Part shown: positions 6,458 to 6,817 of the stretch, piece after piece
Layout: each line of letters opens with the position of its first letter
How positions within the stretch are numbered: position 1 is the stretch's first letter
Source of the DNA: Nitrososphaerota archaeon
GTDB lineage: Archaea > Thermoproteota > Nitrososphaeria > Nitrososphaerales > Gagatemarchaeaceae
Assembly: GCA_005877225.1 (NCBI GenBank)
Contig: VBPK01000133.1
Coordinates: 1-6,817 of the forward strand
Reading direction: 5' to 3'
Length of the DNA: 6,817 nucleotides
The notes under the pieces: generated by a model
The model's input: the letters and a program-made list of their open reading frames with translations, nothing else
Told to the model about the DNA's origin: nothing
Databases searched by the model: none
Made by a program: the position numbers and the translations under genes

Positions 6458-6465
6458 ATACCCAT

Positions 6466-6817
6466 TTGATACTTACTCAGAGAGCCAGACGGAGGCGTGC
6501 AGTATCGGAATTAACGGGAGTCTTGCTCTCCCTGGGCGTGACCCTCACTGCGGGGGCGGCTGTGTGGGCGTTCGCAAGGAGTCAGGCGGGCGTCCAAGAG
6601 CAACAACTGGGGACCGCCTTCAACAGCAACGTGAACGCCCTGAATGAGCAATTTGTTGTAGCGCAGGTCGTCTATGCGGCGAGCTCGATTACAATCTACA
6701 TCTACAACAGCGGTCAGGCCCCGGTCCAATTCTCGCAAATAGAGGTCTACAACTCCACAAGAACCAAGATCGACCTAACGTTCACTGCCACGAAGGTGAC
6801 GGACCTAAATCACGTGG
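6466..6817 (+). CDS. Archaeal type IV pilin / flagellin-like protein, 3' truncated by the window
   Basis: The frame runs from TTG at 6466 to the window edge (117 codons and one base). Residues 1-12 are a short, very basic leader (QRARRRRA), followed directly by VSELTGVLLSLGVTLTAGAA and WAFARSQ: a class III (prepilin) signal in which a PibD/FlaK-type peptidase would cut after A12, leaving a hydrophobic N-terminal helix that packs in the filament core. From about residue 72 the sequence turns to beta-rich (SSITIYIYNSGQAPVQFSQI), the usual start of the globular domain of archaeal pilins and flagellins, with one N-S-T sequon at 96. GTG at 6454 is the alternative start, adding four residues. The product would be a filament subunit, plausibly for the ATPase/TadC system at the left of the window, though a different assembly machine is possible. 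The C-terminus is not visible. Confidence 0.82.
   Translation, partial: MILTQRARRRRAVSELTGVLLSLGVTLTAGAAVWAFARSQAGVQEQQLGTAFNSNVNALNEQFVVAQVVYAASSITIYIYNSGQAPVQFSQIEVYNSTRTKIDLTFTATKVTDLNHV

Noticed and set aside
6414..6647. 77-codon plus-strand frame overlapping the pilin start
   Set aside because: Different frame from the pilin, whose prepilin signal and beta-rich domain are clear; this one shows neither.

Overview
The window looks archaeal. It carries the C-terminal tail of a type IV pilus/type II secretion ATPase, a double-domain TadC/FlaJ-type membrane protein, a type III (prepilin) signal peptide on a pilin-like protein, and A/T-rich TATA-like boxes about 24-27 nt upstream of start codons, the geometry of leaderless or short-leader archaeal transcripts. 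Base composition is moderately GC-rich, and TTG is the likely start codon of four of the five genes whose start is visible. I cannot place the organism further from this sequence; a TACK-group (Thaumarchaeota-like) or Thermoplasmata-like lineage is only a guess.

Layout. 2-154 (+): last 50 codons of an ATPase of the GspE/FlaI/TadA family. 155-1903 (+): TadC/FlaJ-like platform protein of 582 aa, starting directly at the stop codon of the ATPase. 1904-1980: short spacer with a TATA-like element. 1981-4443 (+): 820-aa secreted, membrane-anchored surface protein made of six divergent Ig/invasin-like repeats, a different seventh domain, and a C-terminal transmembrane anchor. 4444-4510: convergent junction with a perfect 9-bp inverted repeat. 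4498-4806 (-): small FUN14-family membrane protein. 4831-5331: about 500 bp without a convincing gene, holding its promoter and some small hairpins. 5332-6042 (-): multi-pass membrane protein resembling DUF4386. 6043-6465: divergent intergenic region with promoters for both flanking genes and one hairpin. 6466-6817+ (+): start of an archaeal type IV pilin, running off the window.

How the parts may work together (inference). The ATPase and TadC-like protein form the motor and platform of a type IV filament, and the pilin at the right edge is a plausible subunit. The large repeat protein directly after TadC has its own promoter but is same-strand and adjacent, so it may be a surface adhesin or stalk used with the filament. 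The two minus-strand membrane proteins between adhesin and pilin have no visible link to the filament. I see no CRISPR array, insertion sequence, tRNA or rRNA. The best candidate for something little described is the pairing of an archaeal filament motor with a giant two-flavour Ig-repeat surface protein.
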